NCBI RefSeq assembly: GCF_027596085.1 | Contig: NC_072458.1 | Span: 20,408,351 to 20,472,350, forward strand | Source of the DNA: Anoplopoma fimbria | Taxonomy: Eukaryota > Chordata > Actinopteri > Perciformes > Anoplopomatidae | Direction: 5' to 3' | Length of the DNA: 64,000 nucleotides | Part shown: positions 48,549 to 60,395 of the stretch, piece by piece | Position numbering within the stretch: the stretch's first letter is position 1 | How the letters are laid out: every line of letters starts with the position of its first letter | Notes under the pieces: generated by a model | The model's database searches: none | Told to the model about the DNA's origin: nothing | The model's input: only the letters and a program-made list of their open reading frames with translations | Program-made: the position numbers and the translations under genes

Positions 48549-48601
<53 letters not shown>
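48549..48601. repeat. (AC)n microsatellite
   Basis: About 26 pure units, 200 bases before duplicate copy B. Confidence 0.96.
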
Positions 48602-48602
<1 letters not shown>

Positions 48603-48796
48603 GCAGAGCACACACACTTATGCAACCCAACACACGGATCCACACGCTCCGTATTTTCACAACACAAGCTTCAAAAGAGCGGTGTTCTAGACTGACCCCC
48701 CGACAGCTGCCGTTTGGCAAAGGATCATGGGAGATGCTGTTTTTCCAGAAAATGCCGGATAAAACCACGATCATGAGTCGAATCCCCCGAGAGTAG

Positions 48797-49005
48797 AAGA
48801 GGTGGATTACGTGTAATACTTCAACCTGAACCCGCTGTGTACTGTGGCCAATGTCAAGACCAGAGCTCGCCTTTCATTTAAAGAGCATGAACTTTGTGCT
48901 GCGGTGGTGACTGAAAAGAGCATTTGATTCACTTTATGTGCATGCTGATTTGCCATTTGTACCACATATATCAGCATCCCTGTAGGTCTGGAGCATACTG
49001 TATGT
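48797..49005. repeat. 209-bp duplicated segment, copy B
   Basis: Second copy of 46627-46835, same orientation, offset exactly 2170 bases, 207 of 209 positions identical. The flanks show no obvious target-site duplication and differ completely from those of copy A. Confidence 0.97.
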
Positions 49006-49274
49006 AATAAGGGCTAGAATTCACACTGGCATTTGCAATCTGTCAATTTTTGATGCGTTGGCCACACTGAAAAACTGTGGAAATATCATTCATCTTTTTT
49101 TTTTTCTCACAGTTTTACTTCAAGTGCTTGTGTGTTCAAGTATAGGCCTATGTGGTTTGTGTATGTTTTTTTTTTTTAATGGTTTGTGTCGCAGTTGGAA
49201 CTCAAGTGGTATAACAAACTATTTTTAGTGCCTGTCAACATAAATATCCCCCTAATAAAATTACAGGACCAATA

Positions 49275-49825
49275 TTGCCAGTTGGAACCAGGTGGCAATC
49301 TCCAGTTCTGAAAAGTGAAGCCAATGCAGAAGTGCCTTAAACTTCTTTATAAGAAGTCTGGTTGTATAGAAGTCTATGAGTAAATGAGTCTACTTTCTCA
49401 CTTGTAAACATGAGTTTATGGACTCAAAGTCCTAGATTCACTTCTTCCTCAATACAGCATGATGTTCATTTAGTAAATTATGGTCCCATTTAGAGTAAAA
49501 TAGACCATAAAGGAGGGTATGCTTGAAGGCGGGGCTGCCTTGTGATTGACAGTTCCCTACCAAAGTGTTGTCAGTGTTCTCGCCTTAAAACTTTAACCCT
49601 TTCACAGTGTGTTTTAAGTTACTTTTCAACCTCTTTGCTCGCCTAGACATAAAAATCCATATTCAGCGTTCGGATGTTCTTAGCTCCACTCACTTGGGTC
49701 TAACTGGTTAAAAAGCCAAGAGGTCGACGGCCAAAATGCCAAACTTTAGGCTTCAAAAAAAGCAGTCCACAAACCAAATCTGTGACTTTACAGTGTCGAT
49801 ATCCATTTCATAAATACGGTTTATG
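49275..49825 (+). repeat. Dispersed repeat, longest copy (copy 4)
   Basis: Begins ACCAGGTGGCAATC, then TCTGAAAAGTGAAGCCAATG, AATACAGCATGATGTTCATT, ATGGTCCCATTTAGAG, CCTTGTGATTGACAG and CTCACTTGGGTCTAACTGG, and ends near ATATCCATTTCATAAATACG. I recognise these blocks as a very abundant fish repeat; its class is unknown to me. It carries no ORF of its own and is presumably non-autonomous. Confidence 0.7.
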
Positions 49826-50954
49826 GTAGAAAACAATAACTCACATAGAGACGACTTATGTGCGGATGTCCAAAATCAAATCAAACTTCATTTAGGGAAC
49901 AACTTTTCTGACCAAATACAAACAAAAGTCAAAACAAACACCAAGGATATACGTTTGAATTTCCTAGAAAAAGTAAATTTAGATATCTGTATGACATTAA
50001 TATAATTTTGGATGATGGTTGTGCCAGACACTTATATAACATGTAACAAATATGGTGTATTTCTTTTTGTCAGCATGGAAAGACTTCTGAAACAGTGTTT
50101 ATACCATCATGACAAAAAGGACTCTTAACTGAAATCTGTAATAACAGGTTTATAGAAACGGATCAAACTGCTACAGGTAGCTCATTAAAAAGTTCTGCGC
50201 ACTGCCAATCATTATCATATTGATCAGCTCTTCAATAAAGTATCTGTAATCAGCAAACTGCCAACTGTCGGGGGACGGGGTTGCAGACAGCACAGATTGC
50301 CTGATTTCGGACGAGGCGTCCAGCACCAAATTGTGATTCACTCTCCGGAGATAAAGACGGACTCTCTGGCTGTCTGTTTGTCTGGCGTCTTCAATGTGAC
50401 AGACAGATGAGTCATAACTGTGTCCCAGAGCTGACAGGCTGTTGAGACGAAAAAAGTAAAGACGTGGAACAAGAGGTTGGACGAGAGGGGAGGACAGCAA
50501 GACGGGGGAAGAAGGAAGAGGAAGACGCCTGTCTGCTTCTCGCTGTAGACGGGTCGAAGAGAAAATGAAGTGAAAATGAATTTTGCACCTTGTCGTCTCA
50601 TTTTTCGGATACTAATGATGAACATTTCACGCCAAAAATCTAATTTTCCTCCGTGTTTGTACCTTGAAACTCTCCATTGCTTTACCTTACTGCTTGAAAG
50701 ACTTGATTTTTATAGTTGTTACATCACATATCAGTAGATGTACTTGAGAATTTAAACCAATAACACCGTCAATTTTTTTGAATAATCCCCTCTGTCCCTC
50801 CAGTCCTGGAAAATGTTCAATTTCACTGCAGTGTGACATCAAATGCAACACAAAATATTTCACCTTTTCCTCTCTTTCTTTCCCTCATCTACCGAAACTC
50901 AGAACACTGAACATGAACGAGTACGTTTCCAGTACGGACATCTTACTTTGTAGA
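49826..50954. other. Intergenic sequence, no gene recognised
   Basis: Unique sequence with chance ORFs of up to about 110 codons near 50171-50625 that match no family I know. Confidence 0.5.
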
Positions 50955-51160
50955 CATACTGCGGTGAAGAAGTACTCAGATAATTTACTTAAGTAAAAGT
51001 AGCAATATAACAATGTACTCCATTACAAGTAAATATCCTGCATTCAGAATGTTACTTAAGTAAAAGCAATATCGTTAAAATGCAACCCATGTATCAAAAG
51101 TTAGTATTTAATATTGAGAATGGCTCATTAGTATGACCACTAGAGTATTATTAATAATGG
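50955..51160 (+). repeat. Dispersed repeat, AAGTAAAAGT family, copy 3
   Basis: AAGAAGTACTCAGATAATTT, ACTTAAGTAAAAGTAGCAAT, CCTGCATTCAGAATG and TTACTTAAGTAAAAGC. It parallels the 17095 copy, which has GAAGAGGTACTCAGATC and CATGCATTCAG at matching spacing. Confidence 0.7.
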
Positions 51161-51342
51161 GCAGAATTTTGTTTTGAGTGTGTGATTGATTTATATTTTC
51201 TTCTTTAGTATTTTTTTATTTTTTAAGAACTGTAGAGGCACCTCTGGTTTATTTTGTTTGCTTGAATTATTCAAAAACATTAAATAAAAATAATAAAATA
51301 ATAAAAATCTTTACCAAACTATAATAAAAAATAAAAAAATAA

Positions 51343-51364
51343 TATATATATATATATATATATA
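51343..51364. repeat. (TA)n microsatellite
   Basis: Eleven TA units within an AT-rich A/T-run region. Confidence 0.95.
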
Positions 51365-52211
51365 CTATATACTAGAAAAATGTCAATTAAATTAATACAA
51401 ATTAAATAATGTACCAGTCAAGTTTTAATAAACCAGATTATTTATATTCCTACCATGTGAATATAGATTTGTGTTTCTGGGATTTCAATCATCAGGGTAT
51501 TTTCCCAAGTAAATATGAGAGCTATGCTTTCAAATCCACGGTGCATTTTTACAGCACTTATGTTTGTCACCACCTCTTTGATACAAAACCTCACAGATTT
51601 GTTCAAGAGTCTGATTGATACGTCTTTTTTCTTTGCCTTTTGGCCTTTTTTTCTGCCTCCGGGCCTGTAATACTACATACAATCTATGCATGACTACATG
51701 TGTGTACTGTACTACGCCTTTCCCTCTGCTGTATCCTCATTAGATTTCACAACCACTGTTTGGGACGTTTACCTCGTTATGTCTGTGACTTTTCTGCATG
51801 AGCGTGCATATGTGTGAACGTGATCATGTGCACTCGTGTGTGTCTGTTGTTACTAATCTCGGAGGATATGCGAGTGTGTGTGTGTTTCTCTCCGAGCCCC
51901 GGGGCCAGCCGCGGCGAGGTGTCCCCCAAGGCCTCACATCTACCCCCACCCCCTCAATTATTCCTGTCTATCTACCTCTCCTGCTCCCTTTTCCCCTCCT
52001 CCACCCCGCCGCCCCTCCTTTTGCCCTCTTTAGCCACGACACTTTGAATCAAGCAGAAATTAATGCAGATGATGCATTCACTGTCTCATTGTCTCCTTCC
52101 TTCTGCGGATGGATATTGAGATGACAGGGACGTTGGGGGAAAACTACTGACGTAAAGCTTTTAGCAAGACTGGAGGGTGTTTATGTAAAAAATGTGTAAA
52201 AGCAAAGATAT

Positions 52212-52212
<1 letters not shown>

Positions 52213-52273
<61 letters not shown>
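52213..52273. repeat. (GT)n microsatellite
   Basis: About 30 units, followed by TATG variants. Confidence 0.96.
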
Positions 52274-52280
<7 letters not shown>

Positions 52281-52370
52281 TGTATACACATGTATGTATG
52301 TGTATGAGAGAGACAATATATAAGCAAGTTTGCCTTTTGGCACATGCCTGTTTATGTGTGGGGGAGACTG

Positions 52371-52374
<4 letters not shown>

Positions 52375-52425
<51 letters not shown>
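52375..52425. repeat. (GT)n microsatellite
   Basis: About 25 units, followed ten bases later by a short AC run (52435-52451) that is its inverted complement. Confidence 0.96.
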
Positions 52426-52429
<4 letters not shown>

Positions 52430-52734
52430 ATATGACACACACACACACACACTGGGTGACTGAGTGACTGTGCATCACTGTGTCTGTCCACGGCAAAATC
52501 GCTTGTTGTGCTATAATATTTTGGGTGCCCAGTTATGGCTGCATGCTCAAGGACCTCTTGTGGTTACGGTGACTCACACATGCTCAAAACACTTTTCATT
52601 GCCTGTTTTATGACTGCCTGATGACTCCTCACTCACTTCTCTTAACCGACCCATATCTGTTAAGGGCCGCCAGTGATAACACAGCGGAGTGCATCGCCGT
52701 TAAACAGTTTGCAGTGTTTTTGGCTAACAGCTAA

Positions 52735-53180
52735 CAGAATGGAAGATGTGTTTGGATAGCGGCTAACGTAACTACCAATACACACACTGCTGTACCTCGC
52801 TGCAACAGCTTGGTGAGTTTTTAGCAAGATTGTATGAAGTCTAGTATAGGACATCTCCGAGACTATTGCCTGCATACATTACTGCTTGTTTTTCAGTTTG
52901 AATGAAGTGTGCTTTACAGCCCATTGGTTGAGTACATCACCTGTTGTTAGGTGGCCCACTTTTATTGTTTTGTACGTTGTGTTTGGCCGACCACTAACAG
53001 CTAAAGGAACCAGTGCAAACACGGCTGTTACTCGTAGCACCTTGGTGAGTTTAATTTAGTTTTTGGCAACCTTTATGACATGTATTAAACAATGACCTCC
53101 AGCCGATTGCCTGCATACATCGCCGCTTGTTTTTGAGTTAAAATAAAGTGTGTTTTACGACGCCTTAAAGCCCATTGGTG
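52735..53180 (+). repeat. Diverged tandem duplication, unit about 240 bp
   Basis: The phrases CTTGGTGAGTTT, ATTGCCTGCATACAT, GCTTGTTTTT, AAGTGTG and AGCCCATTGG occur twice in the same order: at 52809, 52865, 52884, 52905 and 52919, and again about 232-250 bases further on. The two units have diverged substantially, so this is an old event. Confidence 0.7.
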
Positions 53181-54064
53181 TAGAGACGGGGGGTTAGCCA
53201 GTGGTGGGTTGTATTCATTCAATCAAACAAATCGGCAGTGGTCGTTGGAGTGATCTGCACTCTACTGAGTTTTTGAGTGTGTACATTTGTGTGTATATAT
53301 TTGCGCGTGTGTGTCTGTGTGAAAATGACTCGGTTTGTTCCTTTCATCACCAGTTTGTGTCTGTGTGTGTGTACACATGTGCATGCTTCACTTTGTAATC
53401 CGCCACCTGGAGAGAGGAGAAAAGGGGTTATGGGTAATATGCGAACTGCTGTTTGATTGATGAGCCAATCAGAGGGGCACAAAGGATTTCATTAACAATA
53501 GACACCCTGCCACAAATCAGCAATCATCCACACGCACACTCTCACTTATCAACACTTATCGGCGTACACAGACACACACACACAGACACACACACGTCTC
53601 AAAAACACACATACAGTCACTTATCGACACATGCGAGTGCATCAGCCTACCCCACCCACTCGTCGACAAACACACGTTCAAACCGAGGGGGAGGGTGTGT
53701 GTGTTTGACATAAGTAACAGAGTGTTATCACAAAGTCAGCAGTAATATTGTGGCCATTTCATCAGGACGGGCTGAGAGCAACCAGAATGCATATGGGTCA
53801 CTGGTTTGCTTTTGGGAAAAAACCACGCACGGCGGATCAAAACCGAGCATGTGTTCCTCCTTCCCTGCACATTTGGCCCGTTTCTCAATCACTGTGCTTT
53901 TGATGAAGAGCGGGGCTACTTGACGGCAGGGGGGGGAGAAAAAAGAGAAACTCAGCCGGCAGAATTACTTTTTTTGAAAGTAAATTAGTTTTTTACGCCC
54001 CGTGAGCCCTTTGCTCCGTTTTGATCTCCTCGCTTTTTTAAAGAAGGGGGACACAGCTGCTGAA

Positions 54065-54065
<1 letters not shown>

Positions 54066-54133
<68 letters not shown>
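54066..54133. repeat. (AC)n microsatellite, left arm of a convergent pair
   Basis: About 34 pure units. Confidence 0.97.
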
Positions 54134-54134
<1 letters not shown>

Positions 54135-54210
54135 CAACACACAACACACACAACAACACAGAGCATGGTAATAGGCTATACTTTCTCATTAGGGTGACAG
54201 GGGTGTTATT

Positions 54211-54213
54211 TGT

Positions 54214-54285
<72 letters not shown>

Positions 54286-54297
54286 GTGTGTGTGTGT
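54211..54297. repeat. (GT)n microsatellite, right arm of a convergent pair
   Basis: About 43 units with minor interruptions. Confidence 0.97.
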
Positions 54298-54454
54298 ATT
54301 GAGGTGCTTCGTTATTATTGATTGCAATAATAAGATATGTGGACACAGAGATTATTTGCATCCCTGAGCAGAGTTATTGTTATCAGGGGGGGATGATGTG
54401 ATTATGATGGTCATATCCACACTGCCTGGGGCGAGACGCTGTCTGACTGTCTAC

Positions 54455-54460
<6 letters not shown>

Positions 54461-54490
<30 letters not shown>

Positions 54491-54513
54491 AAGGGAGAGA
54501 GAGAGAGAGAGAG
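54461..54513. repeat. (GT)n followed by (GA)n
   Basis: GT array to 54489, then a short GA array, close to the preceding arrays. Confidence 0.93.
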
Positions 54514-54739
54514 GCCGAGTGACACAGACTCTGAGTGTGTATCTTTGCGCGCCCTGCCATCTCCATAGCATTTCTATGTCTAATTGGCTCGGGCTGATTC
54601 CACCCCTGGAATCCATTTTACATGGTTACCAAGGTGACAGCATCCGTTGTCTCCATCGTCGGGCAGACAGAAGCATGTCAGCTCACATGTGTGGGCGTGC
54701 ACGCGCACATACACACACACCAATATGAACAGTGGCAAA

Positions 54740-55470
54740 CATGCAGGAGCCCCAATCCCTGTTAATTAGCTCCATCTATTAGCAGCAAATCCACTAATTA
54801 AAGCCGAGCCAAGACATGACCCAGAGAAAGCTATCTACATAAGCCATATGGCGGGCTAAATGTGGAAGGGACCCAGTAATGACAACATGCACACATAGAC
54901 ATGCATACACACACAAACACACACACACACATACATACACACAATGGTTCTGTGTGCATCGAGGAAGGTCAATGGAAACCCTTGGCTGTTTCTATCGGCA
55001 CACTCTTCACAGAGCTGAAGAATATCGCGGATAACGGCTCATCAGGGGTGGCTGAATAGATGTTATACAGAAGTATAGCCTTGATTCAGCTTGTCATGGC
55101 GAAACACCATGAAAGCCGGGGCCCGGATAGAAAACGGGCCCCGGAAAACGGGAGAAAAGAAACGGACTGAATACAATTAATAAAATGTTTTCTAAAAAAG
55201 CCTTTTAACACAAATAGCAAAGCGTCAAGGCCGCGAATAAAGGCTCGGTAAATGTTCCCCTTATTTATTTTTATCTGCCGCTTCTTTTAAAAAGGAAAAT
55301 AACCTCATGTAGTCGCGCGCCGAAGAGTACCCATTGGTGAAAAGGTGAACTCAGCGTGAAAAGGAAAGGAACGGTTTCGCATTTAAGTTGTGTTCTTTCT
55401 GCTTTTGTTCGCAGGGGGAGCGGAGAGGTTTTTCGAGTTGGCTTTTAAGGCATCGCGCTGTGAAATCCTG
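54740..55470. promoter_or_regulatory. Candidate conserved noncoding element
   Basis: Complex sequence with strong homeodomain-type words at its left end (CCCTGTTAATTAGCTCC, CCACTAATTAAAGCC), interrupted by a small AC run at 54907-54943, then further complex sequence to 55470. No coding frame was found. Judged by eye only. Confidence 0.33.
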
Positions 55471-55904
55471 ATGTTGATAAATGGAGCGGCGGCCTGCTGT
55501 GAAGCTCTTCTGTCCCCAGACCCTCCCTCCCTCCCTCCTTCCATCCTCGCCCACCTTCAATGGAGACACGAGATGAATGAGAACAAACCGGGGAAAAATA
55601 GCAAAAGAACCGAAATGATCAAAAATATTTCAAGGGAGGAAGATGATGAAATAACAAAAGACGAGGTGAGAGGTAGAACGTGAGTGATAGAAAAGTTAGG
55701 GGGGGTCTGAGTACCAAAGATCATTATTTGAATCGCTAATAATGCATATTTCAATGTAACGAGTATTTATGTTAAGGTGAGATTAATAGACTGAAAGAAA
55801 CATGTTCTCCAAAAGATCTACACACCATATTCTCTCGTGAATGACAGTATGGCTTAACTCCATTTATGAAGTTATGATGCAAAATGTACATGGTCCGTTA
55901 CTGG
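55471..55904. other. Intergenic sequence, no gene recognised
   Basis: Includes a short CCCT tract near 55522-55540. A 97-codon frame near 55390-55683 has no family signature. Confidence 0.5.
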
Positions 55905-56101
55905 TACTATACATCGTAGTCTTTGACTGTACTTTGTATCTCACTGTACTATTGTGATGTTTCTGTCTGTCTGTTAACTGCTTGTGTTATGTCATGTATT
56001 GTATGTATTATGTTTTGTCCGGTCTATGGACCTGAGGAAGATGAGCTGTCGCCATGGCGTCAGCTAATGGGGATCCAGTTAATAAACAATAAACAATAAA
56101 C
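55905..56101 (+). mobile_element. LINE-type 3' end with (AATAAAC)n tail
   Basis: Contains GTCTATGGACCTGAGGAAGA, CGTCAGCTAATGGGGATCC, then AATAAAC units to 56101. I recognise the AGCTAATGGGGATCC plus AATAAA-like tail as the 3' end of a common fish non-LTR retrotransposon. The clade is uncertain and the 5' boundary approximate. No coding part is retained. Confidence 0.65.
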
Positions 56102-56380
56102 TTCACCAAAAAGTTACGGAGGGGATGTTGAGGCCGTACGAGCCAGGGACATTGAAACCTAAGAAGAAGCTACTACATGTATCAGTTAATATTATCTTTA
56201 TGATCATGCATAGAAAAAAAACTGCTGACATTTTTGCACAAAGAAAACAGCTGAAGACAACTGAAATCAACTTTCTAGCATGACATCACTAGCGTTCATG
56301 CTACAGATGTGGCTAGCTCTGCTACCAGACCAGATGCTACTGAATGTTGGAACACCACACACAGACTTGGATGTTTCAGA

Positions 56381-56421
56381 AGAGGAGGAGGAGGAGGAGG
56401 AGGAGGAGGAGGAGGAGGAGG
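56381..56421. repeat. (GGA)n trinucleotide array
   Basis: About 13 GGA units. It creates poly-Glu and poly-Arg stretches in two chance frames, which are not genes. Confidence 0.96.
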
Positions 56422-57051
56422 AAGGGGTTGCAACAACAAAACAACCACCACAGAAGTTTTGGAGTGCACATCAAAATTGTCTTGAATGAACTTGACCTTG
56501 GAGTAATCTTCTGCTCTTATCTGAACAGTGAAACTACATTCTCTCCGAAAAACGTATCAAAAGTGCTTGATAACCACAGTGCTTGGCTTATTATTACCAT
56601 AATCACATCATGATTTAATAAACATAATGTGCTAAAAATTAGAGGCTTGAACACTTTATGGGGCAAGTTGAATAATTAACGACATACAATTAACTCAAAT
56701 GTAATTTTCCCTGCGTGTTTTTTTTCTTTTAATGGGCTCGCAATTTACTTGTGATGCATTCAAACGCACTCTAAGCAAAGTGTGAAAATGCTGTTACGCA
56801 AATATATGTATTTTTTTAAAGTCAATATTAGAGTTCAGATTCAGATGGGCACGTTATGCCTTTGTCACATGGCAAGGTGAGCGGGAGTGTGCGAGGGAAA
56901 GAGTGGATGGAGAGGAGAAGGGGGGATAAAAAGCTGGTGTTGGGGGGGGGGTGCCACCCAGCGGTTTGCTGCATGAAAGCACATTCGGGTGTCAATCTCC
57001 TGGAGGAATTAGAAAGCTCTGCGGGATGCCACTTATTTTCTTCCCTCAGCA

Positions 57052-57074
57052 CTCTCTCTCTCTCTCTCTCTCTC
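57052..57074. repeat. (CT)n microsatellite
   Basis: Pure CT run followed by C and CT tracts. Confidence 0.93.
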
Positions 57075-59262
57075 CCCCCCTCTCTCTCTTTCTCCCCGTT
57101 AACCGAGTGATCAGTGCTGCATTAGTGTCGGCATCACCGTGTCACATTTCTCTCCCTCAATCACAATGGCTTTACTAGCCATTACATCTTACTTCACATT
57201 TATTCATGGGTCCAAACTATCACATGCCATAATAATCATGTCAGGGATTATGTGTTTTGGGGGGGGTTTCTTGCAGTTTGACTGTTTTGATTAGTATATC
57301 GGTGTATCATCATGTATCGGTGGTCATATGTTGAGAAATAACAGGAGGAACATACATGAAAATAAAGACATATGTGATTATTTTAACTTTCCTGTAATAG
57401 TTGCTACATTGTGAATGTGATCATGTGTTCCCAGCTTGTGATTTGAATATTTCCAACAGCACTAGAAGGAAGCACAATACTCTGGAGTGAACCATTAGAA
57501 CGTTTTTGGCTTACAAGGATGCTAAACTTAAGTTGGCTAATATCTCCATTAGGCTGCACCTAGAAATATTTAATATTAACAAAAGAAAAAAAAGGAACAG
57601 TGTAATGTGGAAAGCGTTGCCTATTTTAATTATCCCACAGGGACTTTTCCCCTCTGTAGTTCCCCTCAGCTTTATGCAGCATTTTAGCACCTTTCAGCTC
57701 CTTGTTTTGGTTTTACATGTCACAACTTTGTACAGTGCCAGAAACCGGTTGTTGATAACGAAAAACCATAAAAAGGTGTGATAATTTTTCATAAATAAGG
57801 AAAAATATTGGAGAACTGGGTATGTGGAAAATCTGGTGTGTTGGCAAATCCGTTAACAAGTGTACTTTTCCCCCCCGTTACAGGTGGTTGTTCTGTCAAA
57901 ATGTCAAAATAAAGCCTAAACTATTGCCAGCACCAAACTGCCAATTTAAACATTAGAAACTAGCTGGTGAACCTAGCGGAACATTTAAAAGCTAAGCAGA
58001 CAGATTTGGCGGATACTAAAAATAAAAAGAAGAGTGAATGTGGAACTTGAATTATGACTCTAAATGAAAGCAAATGTTGCTCTGTGTCTGTTTGATTTGC
58101 TCACCTTCATACATTATGTGGTAATATGTCCGTGGAGTGTCAACAGCTTGTCGCACTGCCCTGAAGTGGGCAAAAACAATACGATAGTGGAGGTGAAGGT
58201 CAAGTTTAGGATTGTGAGAATAAACGTCTCAGGTTACTTTTAAAATAAAACATATATCAACCATTTAGGGCGGCAAACAGACTACACTGCGACAAAAGAA
58301 ACAGTAGAAGAGCAACTCATGTATTTTTTAAAAAAAAAGAACATATTTGGCAATGTCCAGTAAGATCGCAATATTGTCTTCCCTTCTTTGTTAGCTGAAA
58401 CCATGAATCAGAGTTATATATTTATTTTGTATTGTAAGTGAGCGTTAAGGCAATGGGCCTTTTTTCACAGTTCCAGTCCTCTTCCTGATCAAGAACTGGC
58501 CTTCTGGGCTGCCAAACAAAGTGATGTTGGATTCAAATCCCCGGCAGGCAGCCTAAAGATCCATCACTGTAGGACACCAAAACATTTTTCTCAGCCCATT
58601 TTCCTCCTGGGTGTATCTCCACTTTAGATGTCAGCTGGAGCAGCAGAGATATAAAGAACATTCTGGTAGATTATAGGGGGAAGCTGTGCAGATGGAAACC
58701 CCTCACGCCCTCCATCTTCCCCCCCCCATCAACGCGTGCCATTTTTTTTCCCCGAGCCTGATGAATGCTGAAAATCTTTCAGGGTCTTAAATTGTTTACC
58801 GTGTGGCCACCGCGCTCGCCACTCTGTCTAATGGGCTGTGTGTAGGTGGTGGTTGTATGGACCACAACATGCAACACTATTAAACGTGACCCTGTCTTTC
58901 ACACGATGGGGCAGTAAAGGGTGTGGGTGGTGGTGGTGGTGGTGGGGGGTTACAGGTATGTGTCCTTCTCCACGCCGAGCCGTTTCAATTCTTTACACTC
59001 CATTGCCTCCGCCCGCCCCTCTCCTTTCACCAGACACAGCGGCACTCAGTCTCTCTCCCCTCAAATCACCGTCTCCATCTATGAGGGGGGGTGGGGGGGG
59101 GTAAAAAATCAATACAACACCAAACAATGGCTTATAGGCCTAAGGGTGCAGTGTGCAGAAAGGTCACTGCTATACATAATGTATGGTGGCCAGCTAATGG
59201 TCAGTGTGCTCGCAGACAAATGGACTGTAAGCATCTCCCCTGTGTGATGATCGCATAGGGGA

Positions 59263-59338
<76 letters not shown>
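59263..59338. repeat. (AC)n microsatellite
   Basis: About 38 pure units. Confidence 0.97.
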
Positions 59339-59340
<2 letters not shown>

Positions 59341-59503
59341 TACAAGGAGGCACAGGCACATATATGCATGTGAGGATGTAAACAAGTACGTGTAAGCACA
59401 TGCATTTAAACACACTGCTGTATTCATACAGTATCAAGCGAGTCTGAAATGGGTCCACGTTCACACAAAAACACTTCTACTCAAAGTCAAAATGGTTACA
59501 CAC

Positions 59504-59569
<66 letters not shown>
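59504..59569. repeat. (AC)n microsatellite
   Basis: About 33 pure units. Confidence 0.97.
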
Positions 59570-59572
<3 letters not shown>

Positions 59573-60107
59573 ATAATTCATCCTTCACTCTGGTCCATGG
59601 AGCTGCTTCAGAGAGCAGCACCGAGCTATATATATTTTATTTCACTCGTGAAGATCCGCGGCTTTGTAAAGTTTCCACCTTTGCATTTGAAACTGACTTA
59701 TGCTTTACTTTTATCTTCTGTAAGATATCTTTTAAGAAAGATATGTGTTATTTTATACTTTCAATGAAAAGACCCAGAACAACGGTACATACGTCTGTTT
59801 TTCAATACATTCTCACCTTACCATCTGTTTGTGATACTGTGTACAGCGGATAGCTAAGCACAAACTGCCCATAAACCTACAGTATCTTGTTTTTAAACTT
59901 GAGTATTTGTATGGATTTAACTAATATGATTTAATGTGCATCAATTAGAGGGTTTAGTCCTGCTGGTAGGCCGTTTTTTTGTTTTTTTTTCGTATCTAAG
60001 CTAACTTGCTGACTTAGCATCTACCATGAGAGTGGTATCAATCTTCTCATTGAACCCTCGGCAAGGAGTCAAAACAAGCATATTTCCAAAAATTGTCAAG
60101 CTCTTCC

Positions 60108-60395
60108 TCATTTAATGGCACCTTTTAGTCTTCCAACCACTCAAAGTGCTTAACACTACATGACAACATTCACTCTTTCACACTCACATCCATACACTGA
60201 TGGCAGAGGCTGCTATGCAAGGTGCCACCTGCCCATCTGTATCATAACTAAATATTAAATCACACAAATTCACACACTGATACAGCAATTTTGGGTTGAG
60301 TATCCCATGCAAACTGGAGGAGCTGGGTATCGGACCAACAATCTTCCAATTAGCGGACGACCCCTGTGGATTCATACACACTGGGTGCTCTAGTA
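60108..60395 (-). mobile_element. Diverged tRNA-derived SINE
   Basis: On the minus strand it has a decayed tRNA-like head (GGTCGTCCGCTAATTGGAAG, then the degenerate B box GGTCCGATACC). The body includes GGTGGCACCTTGCATAGCAG and CTCTGCCATCAGTGTATGG, shared with the SINE at 734. The tail has GTTAAGCACTTTGAGTGGTT. An L2-type tail is absent, so the 3' end differs from the 734 copy. Substitutions in both promoter boxes indicate an old, inactive copy. Confidence 0.7.

Larger units (their letters stand above)
46836..48796. other. Intergenic sequence between the duplicate copies
   Basis: Includes possible regulatory sequence at 46836-47010, then ordinary sequence and two AC arrays. None of it appears to be duplicated itself. 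Confidence 0.45.
51161..54739. other. Intergenic sequence with many GT/AC arrays
   Basis: No gene recognised. It includes a TA array (51343-51364), GT arrays (52213-52273 and 52375-52425), a diverged local duplication (52735-53180), and the convergent AC/GT pair at 54066-54297. Confidence 0.5.
56102..60107. other. Intergenic sequence, no gene recognised
   Basis: Includes a GGA array (56381-56421), a CT array (57052-57074), G-rich runs near 56942-56950 and 59082-59101, and two AC arrays. A complex segment at 56590-57000 may be regulatory. No gene could be supported. Confidence 0.5.

Noticed and set aside
46836..48796. Possible extension of the 209-bp duplication into a larger segmental duplication
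   Set aside because: Flanks on both sides of the two copies diverge immediately, so the duplication is limited to 209 bp.
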